From Brachybacterium saurashtrense (GTDB taxonomy: Bacteria > Actinomycetota > Actinomycetes > Actinomycetales > Dermabacteraceae): a DNA stretch of 64,000 bases. Below, piece by piece: positions 34,884 to 43,059 of the stretch. The stretch lies in the NCBI RefSeq assembly GCF_003355475.1, contig NZ_CP031356.1, positions 2,480,001 through 2,544,000 on the forward strand, written 5' to 3'. The notes beneath the pieces are model-generated. The model searched no databases and had not been told where the DNA came from. It was given only the letters and a program-made list of their open reading frames with translations. A program made the position numbers and the translations under genes. Numbering within the stretch: position 1 is the stretch's first letter; each line of letters starts with the position of its first letter.

Positions 34884-36442
34884 GTCGCGTACCGCTCCTT
34901 CCACTGCGCGTTCATCGGGAACAGGCCCTCGATCGCCTCGCCCTCGGCGATGCGGGCGGCGATCCACTCGTCCCGCGCCTCGTTCTCGAGGGTCGCCTCG
35001 AGCACCTCCTCCAGTAGCGCCGGCGGGATCACCACCAGGCCGTCGGAGTCGCCCACGATCACGTCCCCGGGCAGCACGGTCGCACCGCCGCAGGCGATCG
35101 CGACGTCCGAGTCCCAGGGCACGTGGCGCCGGCCCAGCACCGAGGGGTGCGGCCCGGCGGAGAACGCGGTGAGGCCGATCTCGGCGACGGCGTCGTAGTC
35201 GCGGATCGCGCCGTCGGTGACCACGCCGGCCGCGCCGCGGGTGCGGGCGCGCAGGGCGAGGATGTCGCCCAGGGTGCCGGCGGTGGCGTCGCCGCGCGCC
35301 TCGATGACGATCACCTCGCCCTCGCCGACGGTATCGAACACCTGCTTCTGCCGGTTGAAGCCGCCGCCGTGGGTCGCGAAGAGGTCCTCGCGGGCGGGGA
35401 CGAAGCGCAGCGTGCGGGCGGTGCCGACGAGCTTGCGGTCCGGGTGCATCGGCAGCAGCCCGTCGATCACGCAGTGGTGCTGGCCGCGTGCCCGCAGGGC
35501 GGCGCTGAGACCGGCGACGGGGGCGCGCTCGAGCCGCTCGCGCTGCGCGGCGGTGAGGGTGAAGCCGGCGCCGTCGGCCGGGCCGGCGGCCGGAGTCGCG
35601 GCGGCCCCGTCGGCCGGATCCGCGGCGGCGGCAGAGGCGCCGTCGGCCAGGGTCTCGAGCGGCGGGAGGCCGGCGGCCTCGCGGGATCCCCAGGCCTCCT
35701 CCCGCTGGGCGTCGTCCACGGCGGGCAGGGAGCCGAGCGCCGGGTCGAAGGGCACCTGGCCCTGCGCGATCGTGGTGCGCAGGCGGCCGGTGCTGGGGGC
35801 GCCGGCGGCCTGCGGGGCGTCCACCTCGACCTCGACCACCGCGCCGGGGCCCACCACGGAGGAGCCCGCGGGGGTGCCGGTGAGGATCACGTCGCCGCGC
35901 TCCAGGGTGAGGTGCTGGGAGAGGTCCGCGATGAGCTGCGCGAAGGGGAACAGCAGGGTGTCGGTGGTGTCCTCCTGCGCGAGCTCGCCGTCCACCCAGG
36001 TGCGCACGCGCAGGGCGGCGGGATCCACCGCGCGGGCGTCGAGCAGGGCCGGGCCCAGCGGGGTGAAGCCGTCGGCGCCTTTGTTGCGCAGGTTCGAGCC
36101 CTTGTCGTTGCGGCGCAGGTCGTAGACGCCCAGATCGTTCGCGGCCGTCACCGAGCCCACGTGGTCCCAGGCCTCGGCGAGGCTCACGTGCCGGGCCTCG
36201 GTGCCGATGATCAGGGCGATCTCGCCCTCGAAGGCGAGCAGCTCGGTGCCGGCCGGGCGCTGCGCGGTGCCGCCGCTCGCGGCGACGGAGCTGACGGGCT
36301 TGAGGAAGTAGGAGGGGGCCTCGGGGCGGCGGCCGCGCTGCGCGGCGCGGGAGGCGTAGGCCAGGTGCACCGCGATGATCTTCCCGGGGGGCACCGGCAG
36401 GGCGGCGCACCGCGTCGCGGCGGGGTCCAGGGGGTGGCTCAT
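34865..36442 (-). CDS. hpaG: Fumarylacetoacetate-hydrolase-fold HpaG fused to an RraA-like domain
   Basis: 525 aa. Residues ~15-230 are a FAH-fold isomerase/decarboxylase domain (FEGEIALIIG, NDLGVYDLRRNDKGSNL, GDVILTGTPAG). A linker with PADGAAATPAAGPADGA repeats (~265-300) leads into an RraA-like domain (~300-520) with VIDGLLPM, GDILALRAR, TDGAIRDYD and PGDVIVGDSDGLVVIP. Classical HpaG does both decarboxylation and isomerisation with two FAH halves. Here the second half is replaced by an RraA fold, a family that contains pyruvate aldolases and oxaloacetate decarboxylases. It is the first gene of the minus operon; GAGGAG precedes the ATG at 36440-36442. Confidence 0.9.
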   Translation of the reverse strand: MSHPLDPAATRCAALPVPPGKIIAVHLAYASRAAQRGRRPEAPSYFLKPVSSVAASGGTAQRPAGTELLAFEGEIALIIGTEARHVSLAEAWDHVGSVTAANDLGVYDLRRNDKGSNLRNKGADGFTPLGPALLDARAVDPAALRVRTWVDGELAQEDTTDTLLFPFAQLIADLSQHLTLERGDVILTGTPAGSSVVGPGAVVEVEVDAPQAAGAPSTGRLRTTIAQGQVPFDPALGSLPAVDDAQREEAWGSREAAGLPPLETLADGASAAAADPADGAAATPAAGPADGAGFTLTAAQRERLERAPVAGLSAALRARGQHHCVIDGLLPMHPDRKLVGTARTLRFVPAREDLFATHGGGFNRQKQVFDTVGEGEVIVIEARGDATAGTLGDILALRARTRGAAGVVTDGAIRDYDAVAEIGLTAFSAGPHPSVLGRRHVPWDSDVAIACGGATVLPGDVIVGDSDGLVVIPPALLEEVLEATLENEARDEWIAARIAEGEAIEGLFPMNAQWKERYATWRRAQ

Positions 36443-36467
36443 CGTTCTCCTCGAGGCGTCGTTGCTC

Positions 36468-36512
36468 TTGCGGAATATCTGAAAGCGTATACGATGCATC
36501 ACAGTGCGGCAA
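36468..36512. promoter_or_regulatory. Face-to-face divergent hpa promoters with shared palindromic operator
   Basis: Plus strand: -35 TTGCGG (36468-36473), 16 nt, -10 TACGAT (36490-36495). Minus strand: -35 TTGCCG (36507-36512), 17 nt, -10 TACGCT (36484-36489). The two -10 hexamers abut and are centred on the palindrome CGTATACG (36486-36493), a plausible GntR/FadR-type site. One bound regulator would block both promoters, and the two polymerases would exclude each other. Confidence 0.65.
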
Positions 36513-36634
36513 GAGCCACCGGGTCATCGCAGATCCCGCCGGGCTGCCAGAGTCGGCAGCGCCTCTGCGACCCGTCCCGTCCCCGTCGCCCTGCCGCACA
36601 CCAGACCCCCGCTCCTCGCCAGAAGGGCAGAACG

Positions 36635-38575
36635 ATGCAGTTCCACCACCACGGCTATCTCTCCACGGAGCCGCGCGTCGCCGCGGCCGCCGGCACCGGC
36701 ATCGACCGGCCCGACGACCTCCCGGACACCATGGACGTGCTGATCATCGGCTCCGGTCCCGCCGGCGCCATCGCCGCCGCGCAGCTGTCCCAGTACCCCG
36801 AGGTGAGCACGCGCCTGGTCGAGCGCCGCCCGGGGCGGCTGGAGCTGGGCCAGGCCGACGGGATCCAGGCCCGCTCGGTGGAGACCTTCCAGGCCTTCGG
36901 CTTCGCCGAGCGGATCATCGCCGAGGCGTACCGGATCACCGAGATGAACTTCTGGGGCCCGGATCCGGAGAACCCGCAGCACATCGCGCGCACCTCCCGC
37001 ACCGACGACGACCCTCGCGGCGTGAGCGAGTTCCCGCACCTGATCGTCAACCAGGCCCGGGTGCTGGACTACTACCTCGAGGCCGCCGCCCGCGGCCCGG
37101 CGCGGATCACCCCGGACTACGGCTGGGAGTTCACCGGCGAGCTCACGGTCACCGAGGACGAGCCGTTCCCGGTGGCGGTCACGCTGCGCCGCACCGCCGG
37201 GCCCGAGGAGGGTGCGGAGCGGACGGTGCGGGCGAAGCACGTCTACGGCTGCGACGGCGCCCACTCGCGCGTGCGCCGCGCGATCGGCTGCACCATGGCC
37301 GGGGACAAGGCCCTGCACGCCTGGGGCGTGATGGACGTCCTCTACGACACCGACTTCCCCGACATCCGCACCAAGTGCGCGATCCAGTCCCACGACGGCG
37401 GCAGCATCCTGCTGATCCCGCGGGAGGGCGGCTACCTGGTGCGGATGTACGTGGATCTCGGCACCGTCGCCGCGGACGACGGCGGCGCCGTGCGCGACAC
37501 CCCGCTGGAGATCGTGATCGCGCAGGCCAACCAGATCCTCCACCCGTACACGCTGGAGGTGCGTGACGTGGCCTGGCACAGCATCTACGAGGTGGGCCAC
37601 CGGGTCACGGACCGCTTCGACGACGTGCCGGAGGGCGAGCGCGGCACCCGGGTGCCGCGCGTGTTCATCGCCGGGGACGCCTGCCACACCCACTCCGCCA
37701 AGGCGGGGCAGGGCATGAACGTCTCGATGCAGGACGGCTTCAACCTCGCCTGGAAGCTGGGGCAGGTGCTCTCCGGCCGCAGCCCCGCCGCGCTGCTGGA
37801 CACCTACTCCGCCGAACGGCAGGTGGTGGCGCAGAACCTCATCGACTTCGACCGCGAGTGGTCCTCCCTGATGGCGAAGCGGCCCGAGGAGCTCGGCTCG
37901 CCGGACGAGGTGGCCGAGTTCTACGTGCGCACCAGCGAGTTCCCCGCCGGGTTCATGACCGAGTACACCGACTCGATGATCACCCGCGAGGCCACCGGGC
38001 AGGAGCTCGCCACCGGCTTCCCGATCGGCAAGCGGTTCAAGTCCGACCGCGTGGTCCGCGTGAGCGACGCCAACCCGCTCCACCTGGGCCACCACGCCCG
38101 GGCCGACGGGCGCTGGCGGCTCTACGCCTTCGCCGACGCCGCCGCGCCGTCGGCCGCCGACTCCGCGCTGCGCCGCTGGGCCGGCTGGCTGCTCGAGGCG
38201 CCCGACTCCCCCGTGCGCGTGCACACGCCGGCCGGGGCCGACCTCGACACCCTCTTCGACATCAAGGCGATCTACCAGCAGGGACACCACGAGTTCGCCA
38301 TCACCGACGCCCCGGAGATCTTCCGCTCCCGCAGCGGGCCGTTCGCGCTGGCCGACTACGAGCGGGTGTTCGCCACCGACCGCCGCGACCCGGAGCTGTT
38401 CGACACCGTGGACATCTTCGACACCCGCGGCATCTCCCGGGACGGCGCCGTGGTGCTGGTGCGGCCGGACCAGTACGTGGCCGGGGTCTTCTCCTTGACG
38501 GACACCGAGGGACTGGCAGAGTTCTTCCGAGGGCACCTGCTGCCGGCCGACCACCCCGCCGCCGACGCCGGCTGA
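36635..38575 (+). CDS. Single-component FAD aromatic hydroxylase (phenol/3-hydroxybenzoate monooxygenase type)
   Basis: 646 aa. Flavin motifs in order: GSGPAGAIAAAQL (~46), the DG motif YGCDGAHSRVRRAIG (~205) and the GD motif FIAGDACHTHSAKAGQGMN (~350). A C-terminal thioredoxin-like domain of the phenol 2-monooxygenase/MobA group follows. It lies divergent to the homoprotocatechuate operon, which lacks hpaB and hpaC. I infer that it hydroxylates 3- or 4-hydroxyphenylacetate to the catechol used by HpaD. Residue-level specificity cannot be determined. AGAAGGGCAG precedes the ATG. Confidence 0.88.
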   Translation: MQFHHHGYLSTEPRVAAAAGTGIDRPDDLPDTMDVLIIGSGPAGAIAAAQLSQYPEVSTRLVERRPGRLELGQADGIQARSVETFQAFGFAERIIAEAYRITEMNFWGPDPENPQHIARTSRTDDDPRGVSEFPHLIVNQARVLDYYLEAAARGPARITPDYGWEFTGELTVTEDEPFPVAVTLRRTAGPEEGAERTVRAKHVYGCDGAHSRVRRAIGCTMAGDKALHAWGVMDVLYDTDFPDIRTKCAIQSHDGGSILLIPREGGYLVRMYVDLGTVAADDGGAVRDTPLEIVIAQANQILHPYTLEVRDVAWHSIYEVGHRVTDRFDDVPEGERGTRVPRVFIAGDACHTHSAKAGQGMNVSMQDGFNLAWKLGQVLSGRSPAALLDTYSAERQVVAQNLIDFDREWSSLMAKRPEELGSPDEVAEFYVRTSEFPAGFMTEYTDSMITREATGQELATGFPIGKRFKSDRVVRVSDANPLHLGHHARADGRWRLYAFADAAAPSAADSALRRWAGWLLEAPDSPVRVHTPAGADLDTLFDIKAIYQQGHHEFAITDAPEIFRSRSGPFALADYERVFATDRRDPELFDTVDIFDTRGISRDGAVVLVRPDQYVAGVFSLTDTEGLAEFFRGHLLPADHPAADAG

Positions 38576-38626
38576 GCGCCGCCGGCACCACCCCGACCAC
38601 CCCCACTTCGCGAGGAGACCCTCCCC

Positions 38627-40090
38627 ATGATCGACGAGACCACACTGCTGGACCGCGTCCCGACCGAGCTGTTCATCGGCGGGACCTGGCGCGCGGCCGA
38701 GGGCGGCGAGACCCTCGAGGTGCGCGATCCCGCCACCGGCGAGGTGCTGCGCACCATCGCCTCCGCCTCCGGCGCCGATGCGCAGGCCGCGATGGACGCC
38801 ACCGCGGAGGCGTTCCCCGCCTGGTCCCGCACCCCGGCGCGCGAGCGGGGCGAGCTGCTGCGACGGGCCTTCGACCTGCTCACCGAGCGGGCCGAGGAGT
38901 TCGCGCTGCTGATGACGCTGGAGATGGGCAAGCCGCTGGCGGAGTCCCGCGGGGAGGTCACCTACGGCGGCGAGTTCCTGCGCTGGTTCAGCGAGGAGGC
39001 GGTGCGGGTGCAGGGCCGCTACGGCGCCAATCCCGAGGGCACCGGCCGCACGATCGTCTCCCAGCACCCGGTGGGTCCGTGCTTCCTCGTCACGCCGTGG
39101 AACTTCCCGTTGGCGATGGCGACCCGCAAGATCGCCCCCGCGCTCGCGGCCGGCTGCACCGTGGTGATCAAGCCGGCGCAGCTCACGCCGCTGACCACCC
39201 TGCACTTCGTGAAGCTGCTGGAGGAGGCCGGCCTGCCCGCGGGCGTGGTCAACGTGGTCACCTCCCGCTCCTCCCGGGCCGTCTCCGAGCCGATCCTCGC
39301 CGATCCGCGGCTGCGCAAGCTCTCCTTCACAGGTTCCACCGGCGTGGGGCAGAAGCTGCTGGCCCAGGCCGCGCCGGGAGTGCTGCGCACCTCGATGGAG
39401 CTGGGCGGCAACGCCCCGTTCGTGGTGTTCGAGGACGCCGATCTCGAGGCCGCCGTGGACGGTGCGATGCTCGCGAAGTTCCGCAACATCGGCCAGGCCT
39501 GCACTGCCGCGAACCGCTTCCTGGTGCACCGCTCGGTGGCCGAGGAGTTCGCGCGCCGCGTCACCGAGAAGGTGCAGGCGCTCGGCATGGGCCGCGGCAC
39601 CGAGGACGGGGTGAGCATCGGCCCGCTGATCGACGAGGACGCCGTCGAGAAGGCCGGATCGCTGGTGGCGGACGCTCTCGACCACGGCGCCTCCCTGGCC
39701 GTGGGCGGCTCCGCGGTGGAGGGGAAGGGCACCTTCTTCGAGGCGACCGTGCTGACCGACGTGCGCGAGGGCAGCGCCCTGCTGCGCGAGGAGATCTTCG
39801 GGCCCGTTCTGGCGATCGTCCCCTTCGACACCGAGGAGGAGGCGGTGCGCCTGGCCAACAGCACCGAGTACGGCCTGGTCTCCTACGTGTACACCCAGGA
39901 CCTGGCACGGGGCCAGCGCATGATCGAGCTGCTGGAGACGGGGATGATGGGCCTGAACATGGGCGTGGTCTCCAACGCCGCGGCACCCTTCGGCGGCTGG
40001 AAGATGTCCGGCCTGGGCCGCGAGGGCGGCGCTGAGGGCATCCACGAGTACCTGCAGACCAAGTACACGCTCACCCCCAACCCGTTCTGA
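38627..40090 (+). CDS. gabD: NAD(P)-dependent succinate-semialdehyde dehydrogenase
   Basis: 487 aa aldehyde dehydrogenase. Catalytic Cys in NIGQACTAANRF, base Glu in MELGGNAPFVV, TPWNFPL and SFTGSTGVGQ cofactor motifs; the LEMGKPLAESRGEV segment is typical of the GabD subfamily. It lies 51 nt after the hydroxylase gene with GAGGAG upstream, so it is co-transcribed. It oxidises the succinate semialdehyde released by HpaI to succinate, closing the pathway into the TCA cycle. Confidence 0.9.
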   Translation: MIDETTLLDRVPTELFIGGTWRAAEGGETLEVRDPATGEVLRTIASASGADAQAAMDATAEAFPAWSRTPARERGELLRRAFDLLTERAEEFALLMTLEMGKPLAESRGEVTYGGEFLRWFSEEAVRVQGRYGANPEGTGRTIVSQHPVGPCFLVTPWNFPLAMATRKIAPALAAGCTVVIKPAQLTPLTTLHFVKLLEEAGLPAGVVNVVTSRSSRAVSEPILADPRLRKLSFTGSTGVGQKLLAQAAPGVLRTSMELGGNAPFVVFEDADLEAAVDGAMLAKFRNIGQACTAANRFLVHRSVAEEFARRVTEKVQALGMGRGTEDGVSIGPLIDEDAVEKAGSLVADALDHGASLAVGGSAVEGKGTFFEATVLTDVREGSALLREEIFGPVLAIVPFDTEEEAVRLANSTEYGLVSYVYTQDLARGQRMIELLETGMMGLNMGVVSNAAAPFGGWKMSGLGREGGAEGIHEYLQTKYTLTPNPF

Positions 40091-40273
40091 GCGATGCGGC
40101 CGTCGCCGCCCCGGCCGGGGGGGGGACGGTCGGGCAGGCGAGCCGCCGTCGTGTACTGCGCGGCGGGGCCCGCGCGCGCAGCGGGTCCGGCTGACGCGGC
40201 GGGTCCCGTCGGCGCGACGCTTCCAGCCGACGCGGCGAGTCGGGCCGACGCGGCGAGCAGAAGCGTTCGCCGC

Positions 40274-40351
40274 CCTTGCACGCATGGCATGAAAACGTCC
40301 ATCGGCGTCGCCCGGGCCAGTGGTGGACGAAACCATGCCATCCGTGCAAGG
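40274..40351 (+). terminator. 27-bp imperfect inverted repeat downstream of the hydroxylase operon
   Basis: Arms 40274-40300 and 40325-40351 match at 22 of 27 positions (both contain CCTTGCACG and ATGGCATG) around a 24-nt loop, about 185 nt past the dehydrogenase stop. Terminator is the simplest reading. The conserved inner TTGCACG/ATGGCATG could instead be a protein-binding site. Confidence 0.45.
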
Positions 40352-40397
40352 ACGCGCACACCCACCCCGCTGCCGCAGCAGCCGCTGCCGCCACCGC

Positions 40398-40432
<35 letters not shown>

Positions 40433-40538
40433 AGCATCCGCTGCCGCGATCGCCGCAGCAGCCGCTGTCGCTGCCGGCCACGGCACCGACGCCACGACCG
40501 GCACTGCCTGCACGGGTGACGCCTGCGCCGCGGCGGCG

Positions 40539-40551
40539 TAGCGTCGGGGCC
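40539..40551 (+). promoter_or_regulatory. Leaderless -10 (TAGCGT) of the flavin reductase gene
   Basis: TAGCGT at 40539-40544, 7 nt, then the ATG at 40552. No Shine-Dalgarno precedes the ATG. Confidence 0.5.
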
Positions 40552-42141
40552 ATGACACAGACGCCCGCCCTCCCGTCCGAGATCACCGCCGACGTCGTCG
40601 TGCTGGGCGGCGGCCCCGTCGGCGAGAACGTCGCCCAGTACGCCACCGAGGGCACCGACCTCACCGCCGTGATCGTCGAGGCCGAGCTGCTGGGCGGGGA
40701 GTGCTCCTACTACGCCTGCATCCCGTCGAAGGCGCTGCTGCGACCGCTCGCGGTGGCGGACGCCGCCGCGCATCTGCCCGGCCTCACCACCCCGGGCCTG
40801 GAGCGCGAGGCCCTGCTCGCCCGGCGCGACGACTGGGTCTCCCACTACGACGACTCCGGGCAGGTCCAGTGGGCCGAGGGCGCCGGTCTGCAGGTGGTGC
40901 GCGGGGTCGGCCGGCTCGTCGGCGAGCGAGAGGTGCTGGTCGAGCCTGTCGGCCCCACTGCCGCGACCCGCACGGCGCTCGCCCCGCTCCGCGTCCACGC
41001 GCGCCGCGCCGTGGTGATCGCGACCGGTTCCCAGGCCGTGATCCCGCCGCCGCTGCAGGAGCTCGAGCCGTGGACCTCGCGGGACGTGACCGGGGTGCGG
41101 GACGTGCCGGACGAGCTGGTGATCGTCGGCGGCGGCGTGGTCGCCGTGGAGGCCGCGACCTGGATGGCCGCCCTCGGCGCGACGGTCACGATGCTGGTGC
41201 GCGGCGACGCGCTGCTGGCGGGCATGGAGCCGTTCGCCGGCGAGCACGTGCGGGAGGCGCTGCGCGCCGCGGGCGTCACCGTCGCGCTGGGCACCTCCGT
41301 GCTCTCCGGCGAGCGCGAGGACGCCCGCGCCACCGGCCTGGGCAGGATCCACGGCGGCCGGGTGAGGCTGCAGGTCGAGGACGCGGACGGGCGCCGCGCG
41401 ATCAGCGCCGACGAGATCCTCGCCGCGACCGGCCGCCGGCCCGCGCTGCAGGACGTGGGGCTCGAGACCGTCGGGCTCAGCGCCGAGGACATCACCGCCG
41501 CCGGTCGTGCGGCAGGCTCCGAGGGATCGGCGGACCGGCACGCCGGCACGCGCCCGACCGACGACCGGGCGGCTGGCGACCGAGCGACGGGTGATCGAGC
41601 GGCCGATGACCCGGCGACCGGCGCCCCGCTCCCCCGCTGGCTGCACGCGGTGGGCGATGCCAGCGGGGAGGCGCCGCTGACGCACTGGGGCAAGTACCGC
41701 GCCCGCGTGATCGGACAGGCGATCCGCGCCGGCGCCACCGGCGAGCAGCGCGAGCCGGTGCCCGGGTCCGTGCCGGTGCCGCAGGTGGTGTTCACCGATC
41801 CGCAGGTCGCGTCCGTCGGCCGCACCGAGGCGGAGGCCCGCGAGGCCGGGCTCGACGTGGTCACCGCGCAGGTCCCCTACGGCGGCGCGGCCGGCACCGC
41901 GCTGCTGCGGGACGACGTGGCCGGCACCGCCCAGCTGGTGGTGGATCAGGCGGCGGGAACACTGGTGGGTGCCACGTTCGTGGGTCCCGACGCCTCCGAG
42001 CTGCTCCATGCCGCGACCATCGCGATCGTGGGGCAGGTGCCGGTGCACGTGCTGCGCCACGCCGTGCCCAGCTTCCCCGCCGCGTCCGAGCTGTGGCTGC
42101 GCCTGCTCGAGGAGCTGCCGGCGGCGCTGCGGCGCGGGTGA
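40552..42141 (+). CDS. Pyridine nucleotide-disulfide oxidoreductase (lipoamide dehydrogenase/mercuric reductase type)
   Basis: 529 aa. FAD motif LGGGPVGENVAQYA, redox disulfide in GGECSYYACIPSK (Cys-x4-Cys), NAD(P) motif IVGGGVVAVEAATW, second FAD motif around HAVGDASGEAPLT and a C-terminal dimerisation domain with HAVPSFPAASE in place of the lipoamide dehydrogenase His-Pro-His. The substrate is therefore probably not lipoamide; quinone or small disulfide reduction are options. It contains an insertion of ~40 residues with DRAAGDRATGDRAADD repeats just before the GD motif, placed on the surface. The ATG at 40552 was chosen because the upstream frame is low-complexity. Confidence 0.88.
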   Translation: MTQTPALPSEITADVVVLGGGPVGENVAQYATEGTDLTAVIVEAELLGGECSYYACIPSKALLRPLAVADAAAHLPGLTTPGLEREALLARRDDWVSHYDDSGQVQWAEGAGLQVVRGVGRLVGEREVLVEPVGPTAATRTALAPLRVHARRAVVIATGSQAVIPPPLQELEPWTSRDVTGVRDVPDELVIVGGGVVAVEAATWMAALGATVTMLVRGDALLAGMEPFAGEHVREALRAAGVTVALGTSVLSGEREDARATGLGRIHGGRVRLQVEDADGRRAISADEILAATGRRPALQDVGLETVGLSAEDITAAGRAAGSEGSADRHAGTRPTDDRAAGDRATGDRAADDPATGAPLPRWLHAVGDASGEAPLTHWGKYRARVIGQAIRAGATGEQREPVPGSVPVPQVVFTDPQVASVGRTEAEAREAGLDVVTAQVPYGGAAGTALLRDDVAGTAQLVVDQAAGTLVGATFVGPDASELLHAATIAIVGQVPVHVLRHAVPSFPAASELWLRLLEELPAALRRG

Positions 42142-42158
42142 GCGAACGCCCGCAGCGC

Positions 42159-42178
42159 CCTCCTCCCTCCGGAGGAGG
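42159..42178 (+). terminator. Hairpin terminator of the flavin reductase gene
   Basis: Perfect 8-bp stem CCTCCTCC/GGAGGAGG with a 4-nt loop, 17 nt past the stop codon at 42141; no U-tract. Confidence 0.6.
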
Positions 42179-42269
42179 ATGACATCTCGCACTGGTCAGC
42201 ACGGCCGGTCATCCGGTGGGATGGAGGCGTGCCGCGCCCCCGCGGCCCGTCGACGATCCCGGAGGATGC

Positions 42270-42962
42270 ATGATCAGGCGACTGCAGCGCTCGCGCCGGC
42301 TCCGCCGTGCCAAGCCCGGCGACGGCAGCGCGCTGACCGCGCTGCACTGGTGGCAGCTCCTCACCCGCACCCAGTTCTTCCTCGACCCCGACGAGGCGAG
42401 CGGCCGCAGCGCGCGCTACGCGGTGGACGTCCACCATCTCGCCGCCGAGCTCGAGGGCGGGAAGCTCGCCGAGGGTTCCCGGCATGCGCCGGTGGCGCTC
42501 TATCGCGACGGGCATCAGGTGCAGATCGCCACCCCGCCGGTCGCCTTCGCGGTGCCCGACGGGGAGATCGAGGTGGCCCGGAACATGTACGGCCTCACGC
42601 GCATGCACCACGTGCCCGCGTCGGGCAGGGCGGAGGCGCTGCGCGCGCATCCGCGCTCGCTCGAGGGGCGCCGTGCTCGCTTCGGCCGTCGCCATCCCCG
42701 CGCCGGGGCCGCGATCGGCGCGGTCGCGGTGGCGGTGCTGCTGGCGTGCCTCGTGCTGACGGTGCCGCAGGTGATCGAGCTCGTCACCAGCATCGGGCCG
42801 GTCGCCGAGCGGCTGGGGACCTTCACCTCCCCCGTCCGGCCGCCGTACTGGGTGAACATCTCGCTGCTGGTCGCCGGTGCGCTCGCCGCAACCGAGCGAG
42901 CGCTGACCCTGCGCAACCACTGGCTGATCGACGCGGACACCACGTGGACCTCCTTCACCTGA
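42270..42962 (+). CDS. Hypothetical membrane protein
   Basis: 230 aa, not recognised. A soluble basic N-terminal domain of ~145 residues (with LHWWQLLTRTQFFLDPDE and a DVHHLAAELEGG segment) precedes two C-terminal membrane helices (~149-176, GAVAVAVLLACLVLTVPQVI; ~201-220). The start ATG 42270-42272 follows GGAGG closely. It is a single gene between the flavin reductase and a methyltransferase. Composition matches the chromosome, so there is no sign of recent transfer. Confidence 0.7.
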   Translation: MIRRLQRSRRLRRAKPGDGSALTALHWWQLLTRTQFFLDPDEASGRSARYAVDVHHLAAELEGGKLAEGSRHAPVALYRDGHQVQIATPPVAFAVPDGEIEVARNMYGLTRMHHVPASGRAEALRAHPRSLEGRRARFGRRHPRAGAAIGAVAVAVLLACLVLTVPQVIELVTSIGPVAERLGTFTSPVRPPYWVNISLLVAGALAATERALTLRNHWLIDADTTWTSFT

Positions 42963-43047
42963 GCCCGTCGGGCGCCGCCGCGCGCGAGACTCACGCGGTG
43001 CCCGCACGGGCTCCGGAATTCGCTCGTCGCGGTGCGCACGGTCGGCA

Positions 43048-43059
43048 TACGCTCACGCC
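43048..43059 (+). promoter_or_regulatory. Leaderless -10 (TACGCT) of the methyltransferase gene
   Basis: TACGCT at 43048-43053, 6 nt, then the GTG at 43060. No Shine-Dalgarno. Confidence 0.45.
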
